DNA from: Burkholderiales bacterium
Lineage (GTDB): Bacteria > Pseudomonadota > Gammaproteobacteria > Burkholderiales > Burkholderiaceae_C
DNA: 6,221 nt
Direction: 5' to 3'
Assembly (NCBI GenBank): GCA_947462175.1
Contig: CANHOE010000167.1
Span: 1-6,221, forward strand
This document shows positions 1 through 6,221 of the stretch, in pieces. The first letter of the stretch is position 1, and every line of letters starts with the position of its first letter. The notes under the pieces were generated by a model. It saw only the letters and a list, made by a program, of their open reading frames with translations. It was not told where the DNA came from and searched no databases. The position numbers and the translations under genes were made by a program.

Positions 1-27
1 ATCAACAACCACTTGTCCTTCATCGGA

Positions 28-987
28 TCACAGCCAGCCCTTGCGGCGGAAGTAGATGAAGGGCACGGCGACCGACGCCACCATCAAGGCAACGGCGAAC
101 GGATAACCGTATTGCCACTGCAGCTCGGGCATGGCCTGGAAGTTCATGCCATAGACGCTGGCAATCAGCGTCGGCGGCAGCAATCCGACACTGGCCACCG
201 AGAACAGCTTGATGATCTTGTTCTGATTGATGTTGATGAAACCAACGGTGGCATTCATCAGGAAGTTGATCTTGTCGAACAGGAACGTGGTGTGGCTGTC
301 CAGGGAGTCGATGTCGCGCATGATCTGCCGCGCCTCCTCGAATTGCTCGGCGCTCAGCAGCCGGCTGCGCATCATGAAGCTGACCGCGCGCCGGGTGTCC
401 ATCACGTTGCGCCGAATGCGTCCGTTCAGGTCTTCCTCTTTCGCGATGGCCGACAGGGCTTCGGCAGCCATCGCGTCATTGACATCCTCTTTCAGCACCC
501 GCTGGCTGACCTTTTCGAGCGCATCGTAGATGCCTTCCAGCGCATCGGCGCTGTACTCGGCGTCGGCGTCGTAAAGCTTCAGCAGCACGTCCTTCGCGTC
601 CTCGATCAGCGCCGGAATGCGCCGCGCTCGCAACCGCAGCAGCCGAAACACCGGCAATTCCTCGCCATGCACCGAGAACAGCACGTTCTTGAACAGGATG
701 AAGGCGACCCGGACATTGCGCGGGGTTTCGTCGTCATCAATCAGGAAGTCGCTGCGTATGTGCAGCTCGCCGTTGTCTTCTTCGTAGAAACGGGCCGATT
801 CTTCGAGGTCGTCGTCGACGGCGTCATCGGGAATCGTCACGCCGAAATGTTGCGCGATCCAGCTTTTCTCCTCCGCCGTCGGCGCGTCGAGGTCGACCCA
901 CACCGGCTGGACATTGGCCAGCGCATCACGGCTTTCGATCTCTTCCTGGAACAGCCGACCGTGGGCCAGCGAAAAGACATTGAGCAT
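28..987 (-). CDS. corA: CorA-family magnesium/cobalt channel
   Basis: 319-residue inner-membrane divalent cation channel that moves Mg2+ (and Co2+/Ni2+) into the cytoplasm as a homopentamer. The long charged N-terminal part (about 1-255) matches the cytoplasmic funnel domain. Two C-terminal membrane segments follow (about 258-278 and 294-313). The family signature GMN is at residues 280-282, within YGMNF and followed by MPEL at 286-289, forming the periplasmic loop at the pore mouth. The protein ends in a basic tail (RRKGWL), as is typical. Length is close to E. coli CorA (316). I chose the ATG at 987 because GGAG lies five bases upstream and the protein then begins MLNVFSL. An in-frame ATG at 1041 would add 18 unfamiliar residues and run across the likely promoter. 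It is divergent from hpf and appears monocistronic. The substrate is assigned from the family. Confidence 0.95.
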   Translation of the reverse strand: MLNVFSLAHGRLFQEEIESRDALANVQPVWVDLDAPTAEEKSWIAQHFGVTIPDDAVDDDLEESARFYEEDNGELHIRSDFLIDDDETPRNVRVAFILFKNVLFSVHGEELPVFRLLRLRARRIPALIEDAKDVLLKLYDADAEYSADALEGIYDALEKVSQRVLKEDVNDAMAAEALSAIAKEEDLNGRIRRNVMDTRRAVSFMMRSRLLSAEQFEEARQIMRDIDSLDSHTTFLFDKINFLMNATVGFININQNKIIKLFSVASVGLLPPTLIASVYGMNFQAMPELQWQYGYPFAVALMVASVAVPFIYFRRKGWL

Positions 988-1014
988 GAAAGCTCCAGCG
1001 AAGCGACAACAAAA

Positions 1015-1023
1015 ATTATCGCA
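1015..1023 (-). promoter_or_regulatory. Candidate extended -10 promoter of corA
   Basis: Read on the minus strand, this is TGCGATAAT: a TG dinucleotide, one base, then GATAAT (5 of 6 to the sigma-70 -10 consensus), i.e. an extended -10. A poor -35 (TTGTCC at 1036-1041, 15-base spacer) lies upstream, which an extended -10 can tolerate. Transcription would begin near 1008, giving a leader of about 20 bases that holds the GGAG ribosome site at 993-996. The placement fits the chosen corA start well, but it is a visual match only. Confidence 0.45.
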
Positions 1024-1196
1024 TCGGGTCGACGCGGACAAAGTGCATGCAAATCGATACCCATTGAATCGCTTTTCGCCTTGCCCGATTCGCCGATCAG
1101 GCGCAAGATGGATTCAGGTCGGGTCATGCCAGCCGGTCACGGTGACAAAGCCCCGCCTCGTGCCTTCTGTCTTTCATCCGTGCGAAAGGGGTTTTC

Positions 1197-1538
1197 ATGA
1201 ACTTGACGATCAGCGGCCATCACCTGGACATCACTCCCTCTCTACGAGAGTACGTGCTCACCAAGCTGGAGCGGGTGACACGTCACTTCGACCAAGTGGT
1301 CGACATCACAGTGTTGTTGTCCTTCGAAAAGCTGAAGGAAAAGGAACGCCGGCAAAAGGCCGAAGTCACGTTGCATGTCAAAGGCAAGGACATCTTCGTA
1401 GAGCAATCTTGCGAGGACATGTACGCCGCCGTCGATCAGTTGATGGACAAACTTGACCGGCAGGTGTGCCGCCATAAAGGCAGGCTACAGGACCACCACC
1501 ACGTGGCGGCAAAACGACTGGACGCCCAAGCAGCTTGA
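1197..1538 (+). CDS. hpf: Ribosome hibernation promoting factor, short form
   Basis: 113-residue HPF/YfiA (RaiA) family protein. It binds the 30S subunit in the mRNA/tRNA channel and favours inactive 70S or 100S ribosomes in stationary phase or stress. The sequence fits the beta-alpha-beta-beta-beta-alpha fold: strand 1-6 (MNLTIS), helix about 14-30, strands about 34-43, 53-60 and 65-72, and helix about 73-95. Basic residues cluster at 44-54 (EKLKEKERRQK) and near 88-97, as expected for rRNA contact. There is no C-terminal dimerisation domain, so this is the short HPF class (E. coli HPF 95 residues), not the long form of Gram-positives. AAAGGGG at 1185-1191 lies five bases before the ATG and fixes the start. 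The gene often follows rpoN; here its upstream neighbour is divergent corA. A strong terminator follows, so it may be transcribed alone. Confidence 0.95.
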   Translation: MNLTISGHHLDITPSLREYVLTKLERVTRHFDQVVDITVLLSFEKLKEKERRQKAEVTLHVKGKDIFVEQSCEDMYAAVDQLMDKLDRQVCRHKGRLQDHHHVAAKRLDAQAA

Positions 1539-1565
1539 CGCTTGTTTCGACCACCACGATCATAG

Positions 1566-1592
1566 AAACAGCGGCCCACGGGCCGCTGTTTT
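1566..1592 (+). terminator. Intrinsic terminator after hpf
   Basis: Perfect 11-bp inverted repeat: left arm AAACAGCGGCC (1566-1576), four-base loop CACG, right arm GGCCGCTGTTT (1581-1591), then another T. The GC-rich core flanked by A3 before and T4 after is the classic form. It begins 27 bases after the hpf stop. The T run is short, so some read-through to ptsN is possible. The symmetrical A/T flanks could also stop transcripts from the other strand, but no minus-strand gene reaches it. Confidence 0.85.
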
Positions 1593-1632
1593 GCCTCTGG
1601 CCTCACCCCCCGACACCGGGGAATCAACGACA

Positions 1633-1661
1633 TTGCTGCGACGCAACATCATGAGCACAAT
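1633..1661 (+). promoter_or_regulatory. Possible weak promoter for ptsN-hprK
   Basis: TTGCTG (1633-1638, 3 of 6 to the -35 consensus), a 17-base spacer, then CACAAT (1656-1661, 4 of 6 to the -10). A start near 1668 would give ptsN a leader of about 100 bases. The match is weak. The reason to look here is that the terminator at 1566-1592 separates ptsN from hpf, so a new promoter is expected in 1593-1769. That stretch also holds a small hairpin without a T run (CCCCG 1608-1612 / CGGGG 1617-1621). Confidence 0.25.
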
Positions 1662-1769
1662 GCATTTCCATTGCCTGTCGTTGCGACTCGATCAGAGCCA
1701 CGCGCGTTTTGTCACCCCAACGGCAGCGTGCGGCGAGGCACACCCCGAAGTTGCCACTTGGACCACTTG

Positions 1770-2240
1770 ATGAACCGTCTCGCTGCCATCCTGCCTGCCA
1801 GCAATGTGCTGGTCGATGTAGACGCCACCAGCAAGAAGCGCGTGTTCGAACACGTCGGCTTGCTGTTCGAGAATCAGCACGCCGTGGCGCGTGCGACCGT
1901 CACGGACAACCTGTTCGCCAGGGAGCGCCTGGGTTCGACCGGCTTGGGTCACGGCGTCGCAATCCCGCACGGACGCATCAAGGGGTTGAAGAATCCGTTG
2001 GCGGCCGTGATCCGGGTGCAGCGAGCCATTCCGTTCGATGCTCCGGACGATGAGCCGGTCACGCTGATGATTTTCCTGCTGGTGCCTGAAGCCGCGACCC
2101 AACGGCATCTCGAAATCCTGTCAGAGATTGCCGAGATGCTGAGCGACCGCGAATTGCGCGAGCGCCTGAAGAGCGAAAGCGAGGCGGCCAAAGTGCATGA
2201 GCTGATCGCGAATTGGGAACCCCTCAAATCCGTGGCCTGA
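1770..2240 (+). CDS. ptsN: PTS-Ntr EIIA protein (nitrogen regulatory IIA)
   Basis: 156-residue cytoplasmic EIIA of the nitrogen phosphotransferase system, the last phosphate acceptor of the chain EI-Ntr, NPr, EIIA-Ntr. It carries no sugar. Its phosphorylation state tunes partner proteins (in enterics, potassium transport and stress signalling). The PTS EIIA type-2 domain spans nearly the whole protein. The phosphorylatable histidine is His67 in GHGVAIPHGR (60-69), matching E. coli His73. Other conserved stretches are ARERLGSTGLG (50-60) and PEAATQRHLEILSEIAEML further on. I chose the ATG at 1770 because the protein then opens MNRLAAILP, as in relatives; the frame stays open upstream to an ATG at 1671, but those 33 residues look non-conserved. 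The ribosome site is weak (GGA at 1760-1762). hprK follows 72 bases later and probably shares the transcript. Confidence 0.95.
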   Translation: MNRLAAILPASNVLVDVDATSKKRVFEHVGLLFENQHAVARATVTDNLFARERLGSTGLGHGVAIPHGRIKGLKNPLAAVIRVQRAIPFDAPDDEPVTLMIFLLVPEAATQRHLEILSEIAEMLSDRELRERLKSESEAAKVHELIANWEPLKSVA

Positions 2241-2312
2241 CGCGCCGTACCACCCGCTCTCAGCTCGGTCACGTGTGGCCGCCGACGGGCACGGGTTCCA
2301 CTTCCCTGAGAT

Positions 2313-3266
2313 ATGAAACCCATTGTCATCAGCGCTGAAGCGCTGTTCGAACACCACCGTATCGCGCTGCACTGGGAGTGGATCGCGGGCCACGCGCACC
2401 CGGAGCGCCGCTTCGACGAGGCCGCCGTGCGCAATGCGCAATCGGCAGCAGACTTGGTCGGATACCTCAATTACATCCACCCGTACCGCGTTCAGCTGGT
2501 CGGCCGCCGAGAGGTGGCTTACCTGCTCGATTCGTCGCCAGAAGATCAGGAGCGACGCATTCAGCGCATCGTGACGCTGGAGCCGCCCGTGGTCATCGTC
2601 GCCGACGGTCAGACGCCGCCCGACCGGCTGGTCGCCATGTGCGACCGTGCGGCAATCCCGCTCTTCGTCACGGCTGAGTCAGCCGGCCAGGTCATCGACA
2701 TGGTGCGCGGCTACCTCAGCCAGCTGTTTGCAGAGCGCACCACGCGGCACGGCGTGTTCATGGACATCCTGGGTTTGGGCGTTCTACTGACAGGCGAATC
2801 GGGGCTCGGCAAGAGCGAGCTGGGTCTGGAGCTGATCTCACGCGGTCATGGCCTGGTGGCCGACGATGCGGTCGACATCTACCGCATGTCGCAGAGCGCG
2901 CTCGAAGGGCGCTGCCCGGAACTGCTGATGAACCTGCTCGAGGTTCGCGGCATCGGGCTGCTGGACATCAAGGCCATCTTTGGCGAGACCGCGGTGCGCC
3001 GGAAAATGCGCGTGAAGCTGATCGTGCACCTGGTGCGCAAGGAAACGATGGAGCGCGAGTTCGAGCGGCTGCCCTATGAACCGCTGTACGAGAATATCCT
3101 GGACGTGCCTGTGCGCAAGGCCGTGATCGCCGTTGATGCGGGCCGCAACCTCGCGGTGCTGGTCGAAGCGGCGGTGCGCAACACCATCTTGCAGCTGCGC
3201 GGGATCGACACCTACAAGGAATTCATCGAGCGTCACCAGCGTGCGCTCGAACGCGGCCCCGAATGA
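2313..3266 (+). CDS. hprK: HPr kinase/phosphorylase
   Basis: 317-residue bifunctional enzyme that phosphorylates a serine of HPr (or an HPr-like protein) and removes the phosphate by phosphorolysis, a cytoplasmic switch on PTS activity. The N-terminal HPrK domain covers about 5-135. The C-terminal catalytic domain covers about 136-310 and holds the conserved His146 (RHGVFMDI), Walker A loop GESGLGKS (161-168), the acidic pair VADDAVD (182-188) and the family signature LLEVRGIGLLDI (208-219). All key residues are present, so it looks active. The start at 2313 gives the usual MKP.VISAE..F opening; only a weak GAG lies just upstream, so translation may be modest. In proteobacteria hprK commonly lies with ptsN, and the enzyme is thought to serve the regulatory PTS, not sugar uptake. 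Its partners HPr and EI are not in this window, nor is rapZ, a frequent downstream neighbour. Confidence 0.97.
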   Translation: MKPIVISAEALFEHHRIALHWEWIAGHAHPERRFDEAAVRNAQSAADLVGYLNYIHPYRVQLVGRREVAYLLDSSPEDQERRIQRIVTLEPPVVIVADGQTPPDRLVAMCDRAAIPLFVTAESAGQVIDMVRGYLSQLFAERTTRHGVFMDILGLGVLLTGESGLGKSELGLELISRGHGLVADDAVDIYRMSQSALEGRCPELLMNLLEVRGIGLLDIKAIFGETAVRRKMRVKLIVHLVRKETMEREFERLPYEPLYENILDVPVRKAVIAVDAGRNLAVLVEAAVRNTILQLRGIDTYKEFIERHQRALERGPE

Positions 3267-3287
3267 AAAGCGGCGCGGGTCGCGCCG
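3266..3287 (-). terminator. Intrinsic terminator of fur, abutting the hprK stop
   Basis: Inverted repeat CGGCGCG (3271-3277), loop GGT, CGCGCCG (3281-3287). Read on the minus strand the hairpin is followed by CTTTTC, a short T run, so it suits the end of fur, whose stop is 17 bases before the stem. On the plus strand no T run follows, so for hprK it is at best a stabilising 3' hairpin. The T run lies between the hairpin and the hprK stop codon (3264-3266), so the two convergent genes leave only 37 bases between them. Confidence 0.6.
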
Positions 3288-3303
3288 GTCGCCGAGCGCG
3301 GAT

Positions 3304-3732
3304 TCAGTGTGGCTTGTGCGGGCAGTTCTTCTTGGCGCACACCGCATACAGCGACAGGGCGTGTTCCTGCAGATCGAAGCCACGCGACTGAGCAACAGCA
3401 CGTTGCCGTTTTTCGATTTCGGCGTCAAAGAACTCCTCGACCCGGCCACAGTCAAGACACACCAGATGGTCGTGGTGCTTGCCTTCGTTGAGCTCAAACA
3501 CCGACTTGCCGGACTCGAAATGATTGCGCGACAGGATGCCCGCCTGCTCGAACTGCATCAACACCCGGTACACCGTGGCCAGCCCGACGTCCGAGCCATC
3601 GGTAAGCAGGACTTTGTAAACATCCTCGGCCGTCAGATGCCGCTGGACGGCTTGCTGGAAAACCTCCAGGATCTTGATGCGAGGCAAGGTGGCTTTCAGG
3701 CCGCTGCTCTTGAGTTCGTCAGCGTTCGACAT
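3304..3732 (-). CDS. fur: Ferric uptake regulator Fur
   Basis: 142-residue dimeric DNA-binding repressor that uses Fe2+ as co-repressor and controls iron uptake and storage genes. The N-terminal winged helix (about 1-82) contains the recognition region VGLATVYRVLMQFEQAGI (49-66), almost identical to E. coli Fur. The dimerisation/metal domain has HHDHLVCLDCG (86-96). Cys92 and Cys95, with Cys132 and Cys137 near the C terminus, give both CxxC/Cx4C structural zinc pairs. His32, Glu80, His87 and His89 correspond to the E. coli regulatory metal ligands (His33, Glu81, His88, His90). This pattern separates Fur from Zur and PerR, although naming within the superfamily stays partly inferential. Start: GGGAG lies five bases before the ATG at 3732. 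It is divergent from bamE across 97 bases and convergent with hprK. Confidence 0.95.
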   Translation of the reverse strand: MSNADELKSSGLKATLPRIKILEVFQQAVQRHLTAEDVYKVLLTDGSDVGLATVYRVLMQFEQAGILSRNHFESGKSVFELNEGKHHDHLVCLDCGRVEEFFDAEIEKRQRAVAQSRGFDLQEHALSLYAVCAKKNCPHKPH

Positions 3733-3772
3733 GGTGGCTCCCGTGGGGCGATCGGGTCACAGCCCCTACCGC

Positions 3773-3790
3773 TAGAATGATTCGATCATA
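3773..3790. promoter_or_regulatory. Divergent fur/bamE promoter region with palindrome
   Basis: The 97-base spacer between fur and bamE holds a palindrome ATGAT-TCG-ATCAT (3777-3789). TAGAAT at 3773-3778 (5 of 6) could be the -10 of bamE on the plus strand, and TATGAT (minus strand, 3790 to 3785, 5 of 6) the -10 of fur. Both overlap the palindrome, and both would give leaders of about 45 bases. Good -35 elements are lacking on both sides. The AT-rich GAATGAT/GATCATATC content resembles half-sites of a Fur box, but the arms are separated by three bases, not one, so Fur autoregulation is only a guess. Confidence 0.4.
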
Positions 3791-3829
3791 TCGAGTCGGG
3801 TTTGCGCTGAGTGAATCCTTGAATCTGCC

Positions 3830-4378
3830 ATGCGACTGATTTCAACGGTTCGCTCCAGCCTGCTGATGCTTGCTGCCATCGGCGTGACTGCCGGGCTGAC
3901 CGGTTGCGAAAACCTGATGTCCAAGGAGAACCTGACGAACGTCGTCAGGCCGTACAGCGTCGAGGTCGTTCAGGGCAATGTGCTGACCAAGGAGTTGATG
4001 GAGCGGGTGCAAATTGGCATGCCGAGAGCGCAGGTGCGCGATCTGCTCGGCTCGCCTCTGCTGACCGATGTGTTTCACGCCGACCGCTGGGATTACGTGT
4101 TCACGATACGCCGTCGCGGCACCGAGCCGCAACGACGCAGTGTGGTGTTGATGTTCAACGGTGACCGGCTGGTCAGCATAGACACTGGCGGCGAGTTGCC
4201 CGCTGAAGAAGCCTTTGTGGCATCGATCGATTCAGCTTCATCAGGCGGCAAGGCGCGGCCGCTGGCTTTGAGCGCCGACGAATTGCAGTCACTGAAACCG
4301 CCTTCCAAGCAGGCCGTTGTCGCGCCACCGACGGTGCCGCCGGGGCGTGTCTATCCGCCACTGGAGCCTCCGCGCTGA
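3830..4378 (+). CDS. bamE: Outer membrane assembly lipoprotein BamE (SmpA/OmlA)
   Basis: 182-residue lipoprotein of the BAM complex, which folds and inserts beta-barrel proteins into the outer membrane from the periplasmic side. A signal peptide (basic MRLISTVR, then a hydrophobic stretch 10-22) ends in the lipobox LTGC, with the lipidated Cys26. The SmpA/OmlA domain covers about 40-120 and has the usual landmarks: QGNVLT (49-54), IGMPRAQVRDLLGSP (62-76) and DRWDYVFTIRR (85-95). E. coli BamE is only 113 residues; the extra C-terminal region (about 122-182) ends in a tail with five proline doublets (157-181). Start: the ATG at 3830 gives a clean signal peptide, and an in-frame stop codon lies just upstream; the ribosome site is poor. 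The stop overlaps the dapB ATG by one base, so the two are probably co-transcribed and translationally coupled. Confidence 0.93.
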   Translation: MRLISTVRSSLLMLAAIGVTAGLTGCENLMSKENLTNVVRPYSVEVVQGNVLTKELMERVQIGMPRAQVRDLLGSPLLTDVFHADRWDYVFTIRRRGTEPQRRSVVLMFNGDRLVSIDTGGELPAEEAFVASIDSASSGGKARPLALSADELQSLKPPSKQAVVAPPTVPPGRVYPPLEPPR

Positions 4379-5220
4379 TGCCTGTGCCTGTGGACGCATC
4401 CGTGGCCAGAGAGGGTCCGTTGAGGATTGCCGTGGCCGGTGCATCAGGGCGGATGGGCCGCATGCTGATCGAGGCGGTCATCGCGGCCCGCGACGACATG
4501 GTGCTCAGCGGCGCACTCGATTTGGCCGACAGCCCGGCACTGGGTCAGGATGCTGCGGCGTTCGCCGGGCACACCAGCGGCGTCCCAATCACGGCCGATC
4601 TGCGCAAGGGCCTGGCCAGCGCGCAGGTGCTGATCGACTTCACACGACCCGCCGGCACACTGGCGCATCTGGCCGTGTGCCGGGAGCTGGGCGTGAAGGC
4701 AGTGATCGGCACCACCGGCTTCAGCGACGCCCAGAAGGCCGAGATCGACGACCACGCCCACCACATCGCCATCATGATGGCGCCCAACATGAGCGTGGGC
4801 GTGAATGTGGTCCTGAAGCTTCTCGACACCGCGGCGCGCATGCTCAGCGAAGGCTATGACATCGAGATCATCGAAGCGCATCACCGGCACAAGGTCGACG
4901 CACCCAGCGGCACAGCGTTGAAGATGGGCGAAGTGGTCGCCACGGCCTTGGGTCGCGACCTGAAAGCCTGTGCGGTTTACGGCCGCGAAGGCGTGACAGG
5001 CGAGCGCGATCCATCGACCATCGGCTTTGCCACCATCCGCGGCGGTGATGTGGTGGGTGACCACACGGTGCTGTTCGCCGGCATCGGCGAGCGCATCGAG
5101 ATCAGCCACAAGAGTTCGAGCCGCGCTACCTATGCGCAGGGCAGCCTGCGCGCTGCGCGCTTCCTCGCCGATCGGGCCCACGGCCTGTTCGACATGAACG
5201 ACGTGTTGGGCTTGACTTGA
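4378..5220 (+). CDS. dapB: 4-hydroxy-tetrahydrodipicolinate reductase
   Basis: 280-residue cytoplasmic enzyme of lysine/diaminopimelate synthesis. It reduces hydroxy-tetrahydrodipicolinate with NAD(P)H to tetrahydrodipicolinate, feeding both lysine and peptidoglycan. The N-terminal Rossmann domain has the nucleotide loop GASGRMGRM (21-29), IDFTRPAGTL (86-95) and GTTGF (111-115). The catalytic/tetramerisation domain has HHRHKVDAPSGTA (168-180), where His168 and Lys172 match E. coli His159 and Lys163; then TIGFATIRGGD and a C-terminal GLFDMNDVL. All motifs are intact. Start is uncertain: the ATG at 4378 overlaps the bamE stop and has GGAG at 4363-4366. A TTG at 4420 (residue 15), preceded by AGAGAGGG at 4408-4415, would give a 266-residue protein starting right before the Rossmann strand. 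I keep the ATG because E. coli DapB (273) also has a short lead-in. Confidence 0.96.
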   Translation: MPVPVDASVAREGPLRIAVAGASGRMGRMLIEAVIAARDDMVLSGALDLADSPALGQDAAAFAGHTSGVPITADLRKGLASAQVLIDFTRPAGTLAHLAVCRELGVKAVIGTTGFSDAQKAEIDDHAHHIAIMMAPNMSVGVNVVLKLLDTAARMLSEGYDIEIIEAHHRHKVDAPSGTALKMGEVVATALGRDLKACAVYGREGVTGERDPSTIGFATIRGGDVVGDHTVLFAGIGERIEISHKSSSRATYAQGSLRAARFLADRAHGLFDMNDVLGLT

Positions 5221-5257
5221 TGCACCTCGCCCTCGGACCTGCGCAGATGCACACACC

Positions 5258-5932
<675 letters not shown>

Positions 5933-5935
5933 CAG

Positions 5936-6221
5936 ATGGCCTTCGGACGCCTCGAGCGCACCCCCGGCCCGCAGCCGATGAGCGACATCAACATGACGCC
6001 GCTGATCGACGTGATGCTGGTGCTTCTGGTGATCTTCATGATCACCGCGCCCTTGATGACCAGCAGCCTGAAGCTGGACCTGCCCAAGTCGGATGCAGCG
6101 CAGCCCAACGACACGCCGACCTTCATTGCCGTGTCGATCGACACCAGCGGACGCCTCTTCCTCGCTGACGCGGAAATCGATGCCACCGCGCTCGCGCAGC
6201 AGGTGACTCAACTGGCCCAGG
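5936..6221 (+). CDS. exbD: Biopolymer transport protein ExbD (3' end outside window)
   Basis: First 95 residues of an ExbD/TolR family protein; the frame is open at the window edge (the family is usually 130-145 residues). The short cytoplasmic N terminus is followed by MSDINMTPLIDVMLVLLV (15-32) and a single membrane helix to about 44. Asp25 is the proton-carrying aspartate, at the same number as in E. coli ExbD. A periplasmic region begins at about 45 (SSLKLDLPKSDAA). The ATG at 5936 lies three bases after the exbB stop, with GAAGG at 5923-5927 eight bases upstream, so exbB and exbD are surely one transcript and probably translationally linked to set the ExbB:ExbD ratio. Confidence 0.93.
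   Translation, partial: MAFGRLERTPGPQPMSDINMTPLIDVMLVLLVIFMITAPLMTSSLKLDLPKSDAAQPNDTPTFIAVSIDTSGRLFLADAEIDATALAQQVTQLAQ

Noticed and set aside
988..1041. 18-residue N-terminal extension of corA from the ATG at 1041
   Set aside because: The extension contains the likely extended -10 promoter, is not expected in the family, and the downstream ATG at 987 has GGAG at five bases.
13..1200. 395-codon open frame on the plus strand running antisense through corA
   Set aside because: It is the mirror of a high-GC coding strand. The translation has no recognisable domain, while the opposite strand encodes an intact CorA with the GMN motif and a good ribosome site.
1671..1769. 33-residue N-terminal extension of ptsN
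   Set aside because: The residues (rich in Arg, His, Pro) do not resemble PtsN, whereas the ATG at 1770 gives the familiar MNRLAAILP opening.
2241..2312. GGTCACGTGTGGCC imperfect palindrome between ptsN and hprK
   Set aside because: The arms mismatch at several positions, no T run or promoter element accompanies it, and 72 bases is an ordinary within-operon gap.
2838..3497. 219-codon minus-strand frame spanning the hprK end and fur start region
   Set aside because: It crosses two well-supported genes in other frames and shows no family resemblance.

Overview
The window reads as an ordinary, high-GC chromosomal segment of a betaproteobacterium, most likely order Burkholderiales and probably the Comamonadaceae / Rubrivivax-Leptothrix side. 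The evidence is the closeness of PtsN, HPr kinase, Fur and DapB to sequences I know from that group, the presence of HPr kinase/phosphorylase beside ptsN in a Gram-negative, and the order ptsN-hprK-fur-bamE-dapB-exbB-exbD. The placement comes from remembered family sequences, not from a search.

Layout: corA (magnesium/cobalt channel, minus strand, 28-987) is divergent from hpf (ribosome hibernation factor, 1197-1538). A strong intrinsic terminator (1566-1592) follows hpf. Next come ptsN (PTS-Ntr EIIA, 1770-2240) and hprK (HPr kinase/phosphorylase, 2313-3266) on the plus strand. fur (minus strand, 3304-3732) converges on hprK, and a hairpin that ends fur sits against the hprK stop codon. fur is divergent from bamE (outer-membrane assembly lipoprotein, 3830-4378). 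bamE overlaps dapB (dihydrodipicolinate reductase, 4378-5220) by one base, and exbB (5258-5932) and exbD (5936 to beyond the window) follow closely.

How the genes fit together: hpf, ptsN and hprK belong to the stationary-phase / nitrogen-PTS regulatory neighbourhood that commonly lies downstream of rpoN; rpoN and rapZ are not in this window. bamE and dapB serve envelope construction (outer-membrane protein insertion; diaminopimelate/lysine supply for peptidoglycan). exbB/exbD form a proton-driven motor that powers TonB-type transport, and Fur controls iron uptake; that link is functional, since fur is on the opposite strand from exbBD.

No intergenic gap exceeds 300 bases. I found no tRNA, rRNA, CRISPR array, insertion sequence or sign of recent transfer, and no undescribed system. 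The items most worth a second look are the divergent fur/bamE control region, where a palindrome overlaps both candidate -10 elements; the terminator that cuts hpf off from ptsN; the proline-doublet tail on BamE; and a possible 39-codon leader ORF abutting ptsN.
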